Part shown: positions 26,322 to 35,842 of the stretch, piece after piece
Layout of the letters: every line of letters begins with the position of its first letter
Numbering within the stretch: position 1 is the first letter of the stretch
Source: an uncultured bacterium
GTDB lineage: Bacteria; Planctomycetota; Phycisphaerae; Phycisphaerales; SM1A02
Length of the DNA stretch: 64,000 bases
NCBI GenBank assembly: GCA_903831295.1
Contig: CAIKXA010000010.1
Coordinates: forward strand, 1 to 64,000
Direction of reading: 5' to 3'
The notes under the pieces: model-generated
Databases searched by the model: none
The model's input: only the letters and a program-made list of their open reading frames with translations
What the model was told of the DNA's origin: nothing
Translations under genes and position numbers: made by a program

Positions 26322-28816
26322 CATCCGACACCGCGGCGCTTCCCATTCGATTGATGGGCGAGCAATTGATCGAGGCGCTGTCGCGAAATGGGCGCCTGAT
26401 TGTGACCGCGGAAACGGGCTCCGGAAAAACCACGCAACTGCCGCAGATTTTGGCGGAGCAGGGCGTGAAGGGAACTATTCTTGTGTTGGAGCCACGGCGA
26501 TTGGCGGCGCGATTGGTGGCGCGTCGCGTGGCCAGCGAAATGGGAACAACGTTGGGCGACGTGGTTGGTTTTCGTACGCGCTTTGAATCCGCGTGGAGCG
26601 CCAATACGCGCATTGGGTTTGTGACCGAGGGAATATTTTTGCGCATGGTGCTTGCGGATCCGCAATTGCGCGGCGTGGGCGTTGTGATCGTGGATGAATT
26701 TCACGAGCGCTCTTTGCAGGCCGACATGGCCATTTCCGCGGTGGCGCAATTACAGGCAAAACGCGCTGATTTAGCCTTTATTGTCATGAGCGCCACGTTG
26801 GATGCAAACGCTCTCGCAACCAGGCTTGCCGCGGAACATGTGCATGCGAGCGGCCGCAACTTTCCAATTGATATTCAATATCGCCGCGAGCCAGCGTGGA
26901 AGGACATGCCACAGTTGGCGGCGCAAGAAGCCGTGGAGTTGGCGCGGCGCATGAACGGTGATGTGCTTGTGTTCATGCCAGGCGCGGCCGAAATTGACGC
27001 GACCGCGCGCGCGTTGCAAGGGTTGGTTGCCAACAGCGACATCGATGTGCGTCGACTGCATGGATCCATGCCAGCGCAAGAGCAAGATGCCGCGCTTGAT
27101 CCATCCAAGCGCCGCCGCATTGTGGTGTGCACAAATGTTGCGCAGACTTCAATCACGGTGCCTGGAATTTGCGCCGTGGTGGACTCAGGCTACGCGCGCA
27201 TTCATCGTTACGACGCCAAGCGCGGTATTCACACGCTTCGTCCCGAGCGCATCAGTCGCGCCGCCGCCGATCAACGCGCGGGTCGCGCGGGTAGAACGCA
27301 GGCTGGCTGTTGTGTCCGTCTGTGGAGTGAAATGGACCACGCCAAGCGCGATGCATTTGACGTGCCCGAAATTCAACGCAGTGAGTTGTCCGAGGCCGTC
27401 ATGCTGGCCGCTGCTTTGGCGGGAAAACACTGTGATTTCAAGTGGATTGAAAGCCCCGGCGCCGACTCGCTCAAGCGCGCGGTGGAAAATCTTCAGGCGC
27501 TGGATGCGATCGACAAGTCTGGTGCGTTGACTCAGTGGGGCAAACAAATGAGCCGCATCCCCGCGCCGCCCAGGGTGGCGCGTATGTTGACAGAGGCCGC
27601 GCAACGAGGATGTCTGCGCCGCGCCTCACGATGGGCCGCGATATTTTGCGAACGCGACATTGTGCGTGGGGCCACCGCGGCGTCGTTATTGCACGCGCTG
27701 CAACAGTTTGATCAGCCCAGCGATATCTTGGCGCGCGAAAGAATTTTGGACGCGTGGCAAGCGCGCAAGTTGCCGCGCTCGATCGAAGTATCAGACGAGG
27801 CGATTCGCGAAGTCTCTCGCGCCGCCGAGCGGCTTGAGCAAGCCACGCGCCAAGCGTTGCGATTGCCCGATGCGCCCGACACGGATGACTCGCTGGAAAA
27901 TATCACCATGTCAATTGTGGCCGGCTACTCGGATCATGTTGTGTGGAAGCCCGATACGCAGCGGCCGCATGTATTGGCGTCGGGTCGCCGCAAAGCGTTG
28001 ATTGACCGCGACTCCGTGGTGGAGCACGCTGGATTTATGATCGCGCTTCAAGCGCGCGAGAACCCCGGCGATCCAACCGCGCAGTTGCTTTCCATGGTCG
28101 CGCCAATTCAGCAAGAATGGCTTGAAAAAGACTGTCCACAGCGATTTGTCACGGCGCATGTGACACGCTGGAATGACACTCTGCGGGCCGTTGAAGAAGC
28201 CGAGCAAAAAACATTCGACGAAATCGTGTTGAACACAACCAGTCGTCCACCCAAAGATTTGGCGCAAGCGGGTTCGATTCTTGTTTGCAAGATTCAAGAG
28301 GGCGTGTTGGAGTTGCCGTTGTGGAATGACGAGGTCACGCAGTGGATTCAACGCGTTCGTTGCGTGGCTCAATGGTTTCCAGAAAAAAATCTTCTTACGT
28401 ACGACTCTGGCGATGTGCAGTGCATACAACTTGAGATTGTCAGCGGAGCGGTGCGCGCCAGCGAGTTGCAAACACGCGCTTGTTTGGCCGCGGTGCGTGA
28501 CGCGCTCTCCTATGAGGATCAACGTTTCGTGGAGCGCATGGCGCCCACCACACTTGCGGTGCCAAGTGGCCGCCCCATTCCCATCACATATGAACTTGGC
28601 GCGCCGCCGCGCGCGGCCGGAAAAATTCAATGGTTGTACGGACTCGAAACCACTCCCGCGGTTGGCGGAGGTCGCGCGCCAATCGTTCTGGAAATTCTGG
28701 GTCCCAACATGCGCCCGCTACAAGTCACAAGCGACCTTGGTGGATTTTGGAAGACGCTCTATCCGCAGCTGCGCAATGAATTGCGTCGGCGCTATCCAAA
28801 ACATGAATGGCGCTAG
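26318..28816 (+). CDS. hrpB: ATP-dependent helicase HrpB
   Basis: DEAH-box helicase of the HrpB family, known to act on RNA in proteobacteria. The 832-residue product shows motif I AETGSGKTT (about 31-39), the DEFHER box (about 127-132), SATLDANAL, VFMPGAAEI, and motif VI QRAGRAGR (about 325), followed by the ratchet/HA2-like region and the HrpB-specific C-terminal region. Length is normal. It starts at ATG 26318 on the stop of the preceding gene (ATGA overlap). A gap of 147 bases separates it from folC. Confidence 0.93.
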   Translation: MTSDTAALPIRLMGEQLIEALSRNGRLIVTAETGSGKTTQLPQILAEQGVKGTILVLEPRRLAARLVARRVASEMGTTLGDVVGFRTRFESAWSANTRIGFVTEGIFLRMVLADPQLRGVGVVIVDEFHERSLQADMAISAVAQLQAKRADLAFIVMSATLDANALATRLAAEHVHASGRNFPIDIQYRREPAWKDMPQLAAQEAVELARRMNGDVLVFMPGAAEIDATARALQGLVANSDIDVRRLHGSMPAQEQDAALDPSKRRRIVVCTNVAQTSITVPGICAVVDSGYARIHRYDAKRGIHTLRPERISRAAADQRAGRAGRTQAGCCVRLWSEMDHAKRDAFDVPEIQRSELSEAVMLAAALAGKHCDFKWIESPGADSLKRAVENLQALDAIDKSGALTQWGKQMSRIPAPPRVARMLTEAAQRGCLRRASRWAAIFCERDIVRGATAASLLHALQQFDQPSDILARERILDAWQARKLPRSIEVSDEAIREVSRAAERLEQATRQALRLPDAPDTDDSLENITMSIVAGYSDHVVWKPDTQRPHVLASGRRKALIDRDSVVEHAGFMIALQARENPGDPTAQLLSMVAPIQQEWLEKDCPQRFVTAHVTRWNDTLRAVEEAEQKTFDEIVLNTTSRPPKDLAQAGSILVCKIQEGVLELPLWNDEVTQWIQRVRCVAQWFPEKNLLTYDSGDVQCIQLEIVSGAVRASELQTRACLAAVRDALSYEDQRFVERMAPTTLAVPSGRPIPITYELGAPPRAAGKIQWLYGLETTPAVGGGRAPIVLEILGPNMRPLQVTSDLGGFWKTLYPQLRNELRRRYPKHEWR

Positions 28817-28927
28817 AACATTCACGCCAAAGCGTCATTCCCTACCACACGAGTGAAAATTGATCCAAATTTGATTTCAGTGATTTTTACATAAGTACCT
28901 GTAAAACATCGTTTTAAGCACTTTGAT

Positions 28928-28956
28928 TTGAATTGCAGCCTTAAATTTCATACTAT
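28928..28956 (+). promoter_or_regulatory. Strong sigma70-like promoter of folC
   Basis: TTGAAT (28928-28933), an exact 17-base spacer, TACTAT (28951-28956), then 7 bases to ATG 28964. Predicted transcription starts at or next to the ATG: leaderless mRNA. This is the best promoter match in the window. Confidence 0.55.
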
Positions 28957-28963
28957 CGATCCC

Positions 28964-30436
28964 ATGTCACGCACGACCACAAAAAAGTCCGTTAAACCCG
29001 CCCTGAAATCTGTGAAGGCCACGGTTGAAGCCAAGCCCGAAGTGAAGGCGGCGAAACTTCCAGATTTGTCGACGTACCCATTGTGCTTGCGTTGGTTGCA
29101 TGATCGAACCGACTACGAAAAGATTCGCAATGTTCAATACTCGGACAACGCCTTCAAGTTGGATCGCATGCGCAAGTTGCTTGCGCTGCTGGGCAATCCT
29201 CAAGATCAAGTGAAGACCGTGCATGTGGCCGGCACCGTGGGCAAGGGCAGCACCGTGGCCATGATCGCCAGCATCATGCGCGAATGCGGTTACACAGTTG
29301 GCGAGTTTGTGAGTCCGCATTTGGTGGACGTGCGTGAGCGCGTTGTTGTGAACGGCAAGCCCATCAGCAAAAATGATTTTGTTGATTTGATACGCAAGGT
29401 TGCCAAAGCCACATTGAAGTTGACGGAGCAAGTGACTTTCTTCGAGGTCATGACGGCGATTGGCTTGAAGTATTTCGCCAACGAAGCCGTGGACATCGCG
29501 GTGATTGAAGTGGGCCTAGGTGGCCGTCTTGACAGCACCAACGTGATCACTCCGGAGGTGTGTGTGATCACCACGATCGACTTTGATCACTGCAAGTTGC
29601 TGGGCAACACATTGCCGCAAATTGCCCGTGAAAAAGCCGGTATTTTTAAGAAGGGCGTCACCGCCTTGGTGTTTGATCCACCAGCCGATGTGGACAAAGT
29701 ATTCCGCGATGTCGCCAGCAAAGTTGGAGCGGATCTGCGCGTGGTCAACAAGGACATTGAGTTCTCCAGCCGCTTCTGCTCAGATCCGGATCTCGGCCCG
29801 CACGCGCGCGTGTGCTTGTACACCAAGACCAGTCGATTGGAACATTTGCCAGTGCCGCTTCCAGGCGAGCACCAGAGTTCCAATTGCGGTCTAGCGCTTT
29901 CCGCCGTGGACATTTTAAAGAGCCGAGGATTTGATTGCCCGGAAAATAAAGTCACGCGTGGACTTGGCAATGTCAAAGTGCCTGGCCGCATGGAAGTGAT
30001 CAGCGAGCGTCCGCGCATTCTTGTGGACGGCGCGCACAATCCCGCGAGCGTGCAAAGTTTGATGAAGTGCGTTGGCGCGCATGTTCCTTACGACAGCATG
30101 GTCTGCATCTTTGGTTGCTGCGCTGACAAGGATGTGCCATCGATGCTTGACAAGGTGAATCTTGGCGCGGACAAAGTGATCTTCACGCGCGCAACCACCA
30201 CGCCACGAGCGGCGTCACCGGAAGATTTGCAAAAAATGTTCGCGGAGCGCAGCGGCAAAATGAGCCAGGTGGCTAAAAATCTGCCTGAAGCCCTAGAAAT
30301 TGCCACGCGCGCCGTGAGCCGCGAGGATTTGATCGTGGTCACGGGTTCCTTCTACTTGGTGGGCGAGGCGATTAAGCACGTTCAGCAAGATGTGAACCAC
30401 ACACCGCCAACTCCCGCGCGCGCGTTGAAGGACTGA
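28964..30436 (+). CDS. folC: Folylpolyglutamate synthase / dihydrofolate synthase with basic N-terminal tail
   Basis: Adds glutamates to folate and, usually, glutamate to dihydropteroate; part of folate synthesis and retention in the cytoplasm. The 490-residue product has the Mur-ligase-type ATP loop HVAGTVGKGST (87-97), then VGEFVSPHLVDVRERV, a middle domain motif VGLGGRLDSTNV, and the late VDGAHNPAS. Unlike typical FolC (about 420-430 residues) it starts with a 30-residue tail rich in Lys, Thr and Val (MSRTTTKKSVKPALKSV). The start ATG 28964 is set by a strong promoter ending 7 bases before it; an upstream frame begins at 28928. PabB of the same pathway is encoded 8 kb away. Confidence 0.92.
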   Translation: MSRTTTKKSVKPALKSVKATVEAKPEVKAAKLPDLSTYPLCLRWLHDRTDYEKIRNVQYSDNAFKLDRMRKLLALLGNPQDQVKTVHVAGTVGKGSTVAMIASIMRECGYTVGEFVSPHLVDVRERVVVNGKPISKNDFVDLIRKVAKATLKLTEQVTFFEVMTAIGLKYFANEAVDIAVIEVGLGGRLDSTNVITPEVCVITTIDFDHCKLLGNTLPQIAREKAGIFKKGVTALVFDPPADVDKVFRDVASKVGADLRVVNKDIEFSSRFCSDPDLGPHARVCLYTKTSRLEHLPVPLPGEHQSSNCGLALSAVDILKSRGFDCPENKVTRGLGNVKVPGRMEVISERPRILVDGAHNPASVQSLMKCVGAHVPYDSMVCIFGCCADKDVPSMLDKVNLGADKVIFTRATTTPRAASPEDLQKMFAERSGKMSQVAKNLPEALEIATRAVSREDLIVVTGSFYLVGEAIKHVQQDVNHTPPTPARALKD

Positions 30437-30449
30437 CGTATTTCAATGT

Positions 30450-30478
30450 GAACATGCTTGACTGGCTTTGGCATGTTC
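30450..30478. repeat. Inverted repeat after folC
   Basis: GAACATGC (30450-30457) and GCATGTTC (30471-30478) form a perfect 8-bp stem with a 13-base loop, 14 bases past the folC stop. There is no T-tract, so it could be a 3' stabilising hairpin or an operator for leuS, which starts 86 bases further on. Confidence 0.3.
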
Positions 30479-30563
30479 GCGCGCCGATCAGCAAGCGCCA
30501 CGCAATGATTTGCGCATATGGATCCGAGCCGTGAACCGCAAGACTTTGTAGGCTTCGCCATTC

Positions 30564-33425
30564 ATGACCGAGTTGGAAACCCCATTTCGATATGACGCCG
30601 CCTTCGCCGATGGAATTGAGCGCAAGTGGCAAGCATGGTGGCAGGAGAGCGGCTCGTTCATCACGCGCAATCCAGGCGACGCCGGCTTTGACGCGTCCAA
30701 GCCAAAATTTTATGTGCTCGACATGTTTCCCTATCCGTCGGGCGCGGGCCTGCACGTCGGGCATCCAGTTGGATACATCGGCACCGACATTGCCGCGCGC
30801 GCCAAGCGCATGCAAGGCTTCAATGTTCTTCACCCCATGGGTTGGGACGCGTTTGGTTTGCCAGCGGAGCAGTACGCGGTGCAGACCGGTGTGCATCCGC
30901 GCTTAACAACAAGCAGCGCCATTGAAACATTTCGCAAGCAGTTGAAGCGCTTTGGTTTTTCATACGACTGGAGCCGTGAGTTTGCCACGATTGACCCCGA
31001 ATATGTGCGCTTTACCCAATGGATTTGGCTGCAATGTTGGAACGCGTGGTATGACGAGTCGGCGCAGAAGGCGCGGCCAATTTCTCAGTTGATGCAGCAG
31101 TTCGAGTCCGGCGCGCGCCGTGTTGAATTGCCCAACAACATCAGCAAGTTGTGGAGTGAGTGCGACGCGAGCGAGCAACGACAGGCGATTGACAACATGC
31201 GCCTCACGTATTTGGGCGAGCAACTTGTGAACTGGTGTCCCAAGCTTGGCACCGTGCTTGCCAACGAAGAAGTGATCGATGGCAAGAGCGAGCGCGGCGG
31301 ATTTCCCGTGATGCGACAGCCACTGAAGCAATGGATGTTTCGCATCACCAAATATGCGCAGCGGTTGCTGAATGATTTGCAGTTGGTTGATTGGCCAGAG
31401 AGCACGCGCACGCAGCAAGCGGAATGGATTGGCCGCAGTGAGGGCGCGGAGATTTATTTCTCGGTGCATGTGGGCAATGATGTCGCCGCCATCGCGCCAG
31501 AAAAATTGGGCGTGTTCACCACACGGCCCGACACGTTGTTTGGCGCGACATACATGGTCGTCGCGCCAGAACATGCGTTGGTGAAATTCGCCCTTGCGCA
31601 CGCCAACTCCGCCGCGCAAAAAGAACTCAGCGACTATGTGGCGGCCTCGCGGCGCCGATCTGATATTGACCGTCAATCGCAAAGCAAGACAAAAACAGGG
31701 GTATTCACAGGGCTATTTGCAGCGAATCCAGCCACGGGCGCCAGCATTCCAATTTGGACCGCGGACTATGTGCTTCTGAATTACGGAACGGGCGCCATAA
31801 TGGCGGTGCCCGCGCATGATCCGCGCGACCACGAATTCGCCCAAGCATTCAATCTTCCAATTCGCGTTGTGGTGTTGCCGCCACATGACGCCGGCGAAAA
31901 TAAAATCGGGTCGCATGCCGGCGCTGCTGAAACTGAAGCCACGTACGTTCAAGATGGCATCGCCACCGCGAGCAGCAACGCCGAAGTTTCGCTTGATGGG
32001 TTGACCACGGCCGCGGCAAAGGAAAAAATAATCGCGTGGCTGGAGCAGCGCGGCATTGGAAAGAAGCGCGTCAATTATCGTTTGCGTGATTGGCTCTTCA
32101 GTCGCCAGCGTTATTGGGGCGAGCCATTTCCAGTTGTGTTTGCGCCCGACGGATTGCCGTACGCCATTTCAGAAAGCGCGTTGCCGGTTCGTTTGCCCGA
32201 ACTTGAAGATTTCAAACCCACTGAAAGCGACACGCCGCGGCCATTGCTTGGCAAGGCCGTTGAGTGGATCAACACCACCGCCGGTGCCGCTGGCGTAAGC
32301 GCCGACGACTTGCCGCCACAAACGCCCGTGAAGCGCGAGGCCAATACCATGCCAAATTGGGCTGGTTCCTGCTGGTATTACCTGCGATTCTGCGATCCAA
32401 AAAATACCGCGCGCTTTGTCAGCACAGAGGCGCAAAAATATTGGATGGGCGATCGCGGCGTGGACCTGTATGTGGGCGGCTCTGAGCATGCCGTGCTGCA
32501 TTTGTTGTACGCGCGTTTCTGGCACAAGGTGCTTTTTGATTTGGGTCACGTCACCACGCCAGAGCCATTCGCGAAACTTTTTCACCAAGGCATGATCACT
32601 AGTTTCGCGTATCAGCGCGCCGATGGTTCACTTGCGCCCGCGGACACCGTCCAAGAAATCAGCGACGGTGTGTTCACGGAAAAATCCACCGGGCAATCCG
32701 TGAAGCAAGTGATCGCCAAGATGAGCAAGAGCTTGAAGAACGTGGTGAATCCAGACGATGTGATCGCCAACTTTGGCGCCGACACATTTCGCCTTTATGA
32801 AATGTCCATGGGTCCGCTTGAGGCGTCCAAGCCATGGAATACCCGCGACATTGCAGGCAGTTTCCGATTTCTGCAGCGCGCATGGCGTCTTGCGGTGGAT
32901 GAGCGCACCGGCGAGTTGCTGTTGGCCGCAAAGTGCGACACCGAGCTTGAAAAACTTCTGCACCGCGCCAGCAAAAAAGTGGGTGAGAACATTGAGCGAT
33001 TGGCATTCAATACCGCTATCGCCACACTGATTGAAGTGGTCAACGCCGCCACGCGAAGCACAACGTTGGCCAGTGCGGCCGACGGCGGCTTGACGCGCGA
33101 TCAACTGATCCGCTTTGTAAAATTGCTGGCGCCTTTCGCGCCGCACTTCGCCGAGGAAATTTGGCACAAGCTTGGTTGCCCCGAGGCGCTTTCCACCGCG
33201 AGTTGGCCAACCGTCGACGCAACGCTGTTAATCGACGATGAAATTGAACTCGCCGTTCAACTGTGCGGAAAAGTGAAGACGCGCTTGCTCGTTCCATCCA
33301 CCGCGGATGCCAACGCAATAGAAAAGATGGCTTTGGCCGATCCAAAAGTGATTGAAATGCTCGCGGGTAAAACCCCCAAGAAAATTATCGTGGTTCCAGG
33401 TCGGCTTGTGAATATTGTGGCGTGA
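30564..33425 (+). CDS. leuS: Leucine--tRNA ligase
   Basis: Class I aminoacyl-tRNA synthetase that charges tRNA-Leu. The 953-residue product is longer than the usual 800-900. The HIGH equivalent is GLHVGH (about 64-69) in YPSGAGLHVGH; KMSKS is intact (about 716-720). The editing (CP1) domain is visible with TTRPDTLFGATY and later 'AHDPRDHEFA'. Residues from about 420-480 contain extra low-complexity sequence that likely accounts for the length. No clear Shine-Dalgarno sequence precedes ATG 30564. The TGA overlaps a small frame (GTGA) that leads into the next secreted protein. Confidence 0.97.
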   Translation: MTELETPFRYDAAFADGIERKWQAWWQESGSFITRNPGDAGFDASKPKFYVLDMFPYPSGAGLHVGHPVGYIGTDIAARAKRMQGFNVLHPMGWDAFGLPAEQYAVQTGVHPRLTTSSAIETFRKQLKRFGFSYDWSREFATIDPEYVRFTQWIWLQCWNAWYDESAQKARPISQLMQQFESGARRVELPNNISKLWSECDASEQRQAIDNMRLTYLGEQLVNWCPKLGTVLANEEVIDGKSERGGFPVMRQPLKQWMFRITKYAQRLLNDLQLVDWPESTRTQQAEWIGRSEGAEIYFSVHVGNDVAAIAPEKLGVFTTRPDTLFGATYMVVAPEHALVKFALAHANSAAQKELSDYVAASRRRSDIDRQSQSKTKTGVFTGLFAANPATGASIPIWTADYVLLNYGTGAIMAVPAHDPRDHEFAQAFNLPIRVVVLPPHDAGENKIGSHAGAAETEATYVQDGIATASSNAEVSLDGLTTAAAKEKIIAWLEQRGIGKKRVNYRLRDWLFSRQRYWGEPFPVVFAPDGLPYAISESALPVRLPELEDFKPTESDTPRPLLGKAVEWINTTAGAAGVSADDLPPQTPVKREANTMPNWAGSCWYYLRFCDPKNTARFVSTEAQKYWMGDRGVDLYVGGSEHAVLHLLYARFWHKVLFDLGHVTTPEPFAKLFHQGMITSFAYQRADGSLAPADTVQEISDGVFTEKSTGQSVKQVIAKMSKSLKNVVNPDDVIANFGADTFRLYEMSMGPLEASKPWNTRDIAGSFRFLQRAWRLAVDERTGELLLAAKCDTELEKLLHRASKKVGENIERLAFNTAIATLIEVVNAATRSTTLASAADGGLTRDQLIRFVKLLAPFAPHFAEEIWHKLGCPEALSTASWPTVDATLLIDDEIELAVQLCGKVKTRLLVPSTADANAIEKMALADPKVIEMLAGKTPKKIIVVPGRLVNIVA

Positions 33426-33616
33426 ACCGAGGCGGCGTGGCGCGCGCGGATCTTGAACAAAAACGAATCGCCTTGCGCCATTGGCTGCAACACTGCCCGA
33501 AAGCACAGGCCACAACGCAAGTATTCTTGCCACCGATTGGCGCAATGAAAGTGGTTAACATTGTCATCCCAAGTCTGGGTCCTCACACTCGCAATCTCAC
33601 GGAGCAACACCAATGA
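33422..33616 (+). CDS. Possible small protein linking leuS to the next gene
   Basis: A 64-residue frame starts with GTG overlapping the leuS stop (GTGA) and ends with TGA overlapping the start of the next gene (ATGA), so it would be translationally coupled on both sides. The product is mixed, with a basic N-terminal helix (RADLEQKRIALRHWLQH) and no signal peptide. I recognise no family. The same segment could instead be a plain spacer with a leader for the next gene, since a GGAG sequence lies about 10 bases before ATG 33613. Coding status is uncertain. Confidence 0.3.
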   Translation: MNRGGVARADLEQKRIALRHWLQHCPKAQATTQVFLPPIGAMKVVNIVIPSLGPHTRNLTEQHQ

Positions 33617-35526
33617 TCATCGCAACAATTTTTGCCAGCGTTCTTGTTTTACAAGCGCAATCCACCGCGCCAATTGCGCCCGCCGCGAAAAATATTCCGC
33701 CCATTGCCGCAACTCAAAGCGCCAACATTGGACCAACAGTTGATGTGCCCGCTGATTTAGCGGCGCTTGTGCCTACCGACGCCGTTGCTGTGATTTTTAT
33801 CCCCAACGCCGCCGCAGCCGAGACGCTGTCCACGCAACTTGACTCCATTGGCGGGCCAATTCGAGGCATGATCCCGTCATCCAAAGCCATTCAGACATTG
33901 CTCAAGACAAATATAAAAACCACGCTAGAAATTCCATTGGATCAGCCCGTGCTTTTCTGGGTTGTGATGCCCGTGTTCGATGAGAATGATCCAAACCAAG
34001 ACGCGATGGGTGGTCCGGACATTCGCTCGTTCGTGGCGATGAAAATTCCTGGCGCAACAAATGAAAATGTGAGATCCAAAACCAAGCGCACCAGTTTGGC
34101 GCTGCTACCCAACGACATGGTTGTGGTGGGCGCGCAAAAAACTCCATATGAAGCTCCAGCGGCTGGCGCGGCTACGTGCGCGCTGTTGAAGCAACTTCCA
34201 GCCGGCGCGGTGAGCGGGCGACTTGATCTTGCAACAATCATGCGCGAGCAAGGGGACAACTTGCGCATGGGTGCGAGTTTTATTGGCATGGCTTTTTCAC
34301 AAGGCCAGGTGAACGAACCGGGGGCCACCGCGGAACAGAAGGAAAACGCCCAGATCAAACTGCAAATGGGCAACGCCATGGGCGATCAAGCCACGCAGTT
34401 GATCGATTTGTTCGCGGAGCTTAAAGGCGCTTCTTTTTCCCTAGGAACCAACGGAGATCAACTGAATGTTTGGACCGATTGGACTCGCGACGCCGCATGG
34501 CCAGCGGGAATGACGCAGCAAGAGTGTGCCGCCGACTTGGCTTTGCTTCCAGCCGGCATGCCAATGTACGCGGGCGTTTCCAAAAGCACTTTAGGAATTG
34601 CCATGAACAAGCAAGTTACGTTCGACGACGCCATGATGACCATCGGGAGTACGCCCGAGCAGAAGCAAGCCTGGACTGATTCAATGGAGAAGACGCGCGT
34701 CATGTTCAGCATGATCACCGGCGGCGCCGCGATTGGGTTTGGCGACATGCAAGGCAAGCCCGGCTACACAGTTGGATTTCGCGTAAGCGACGCCGCCGCA
34801 TTTCAAGCAGCTTGGCAATCCATAATGGAAACATTCGCAAAGACCGGTTTGTACAGCGACATCAAATGCGTAAGCGCGGTGGATTCAATCACCACCACGT
34901 TGACTCCCAACGCCAAACGCATGAAGCGACTTGCTAGCGCGTTTGGACAGGATTTAACGCAAGAGCAAATTGACGCCATTGATAAAGCCGCCCAACCCAT
35001 GACCACGGTCATGAACTTCAAGGGCAACAATGTCACCATGGTCTTGACTCCCGACATGGGTACAGAGGCGCTTAAGTACACGGTTGCGCCAACCAACGAC
35101 ATTCGCGGTCAAATCAATACAAATTCATGGGGAAATACAGATTGGTTTGCCACGCTGGATTTGCGCGTGATCGCCGGTCTTATGGCCTCTACAGAAACCA
35201 AGGGCTTCACATTGCCCGAAGGTCCAGCGAGCATGTTGTCCATTCGCCAAGGTGTGCAAGGCGGCACGCAGCGCATTTCCATTTCAACCGATTTGAAAAG
35301 TTTGGGAACATTAATGGAGCAATATGAAAAAGAATCCATGCGTGTGCGCATGGAGGCGCGCAAGAAAATCAGCGATGCAAAATCCGCCGCGAACAAAGGT
35401 GATGCCAAGGATGGCGAGGCCAAACCAGGTGATGCTGGCAAAGATGGCGATGACGACGAAGATGACGACAATGACGATGAGGGCAAGGACGCCGCGCCGG
35501 ATCAGTCGATGCCAGGCGCGCCGTAA
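33613..35526 (+). CDS. Secreted protein of unknown function with acidic tail
   Basis: No known family recognised. The 637-residue protein begins with a short signal peptide (MIIATIFASVLVLQAQ). The body, about residues 50-560, looks like one large alpha/beta domain, with an opening 'DLAALVPTDAVAVIFIPN' that resembles the start of other planctomycete secreted proteins. The last 60 residues are a flexible tail rich in Lys, Gly and Asp ending with a run of acidic residues (DDDEDDDNDDEG), which may bind divalent cations. No cysteine-rich or catalytic motif is seen. A strong terminator follows 23 bases after the stop. Confidence 0.7.
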   Translation: MIIATIFASVLVLQAQSTAPIAPAAKNIPPIAATQSANIGPTVDVPADLAALVPTDAVAVIFIPNAAAAETLSTQLDSIGGPIRGMIPSSKAIQTLLKTNIKTTLEIPLDQPVLFWVVMPVFDENDPNQDAMGGPDIRSFVAMKIPGATNENVRSKTKRTSLALLPNDMVVVGAQKTPYEAPAAGAATCALLKQLPAGAVSGRLDLATIMREQGDNLRMGASFIGMAFSQGQVNEPGATAEQKENAQIKLQMGNAMGDQATQLIDLFAELKGASFSLGTNGDQLNVWTDWTRDAAWPAGMTQQECAADLALLPAGMPMYAGVSKSTLGIAMNKQVTFDDAMMTIGSTPEQKQAWTDSMEKTRVMFSMITGGAAIGFGDMQGKPGYTVGFRVSDAAAFQAAWQSIMETFAKTGLYSDIKCVSAVDSITTTLTPNAKRMKRLASAFGQDLTQEQIDAIDKAAQPMTTVMNFKGNNVTMVLTPDMGTEALKYTVAPTNDIRGQINTNSWGNTDWFATLDLRVIAGLMASTETKGFTLPEGPASMLSIRQGVQGGTQRISISTDLKSLGTLMEQYEKESMRVRMEARKKISDAKSAANKGDAKDGEAKPGDAGKDGDDDEDDDNDDEGKDAAPDQSMPGAP

Positions 35527-35842
35527 AAATTCAAACGCCCTAAAACGCAGCAAGCCTCGCACGAGGACGAGGCTTGCCAATCATTTTTTCGTTCGGTGAA
35601 AGGGTTAACGAACGCTCCGTCTCGGTCCCATTCTTACGCGCACTGGAACTGGCATTGGCTTGGAGCCCAGCACAATTCGGACGAGGCGCGTCAGCAGGGA
35701 TCGGACGGAATCAAATGACATACTTCATATCTATTCCAAGTAGCGCGCAATGCAAGTGACATATCTGAATTCGTTCCAAATAAGATCAACAACTTTGCCG
35801 CAAGATCCCATAAGATGCGCGGCCCACTCTAAGAGAGCTTGA
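35527..35842. other. 316-base non-coding stretch
   Basis: Apart from the terminator at 35550-35588, nothing conserved is evident. There is a short direct repeat of TGACATA at about 35717 and 35758 that could be regulatory. No convincing promoter spacing was found ahead of ATG 35843. Confidence 0.6.
35550..35588 (+). terminator. Strong intrinsic terminator
   Basis: GCAAGCCTCG (35550-35559) pairs perfectly with CGAGGCTTGC (35568-35577), 8-base loop, then CAATCATTTTTT. It closes the leuS/secreted-protein unit. Confidence 0.85.
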
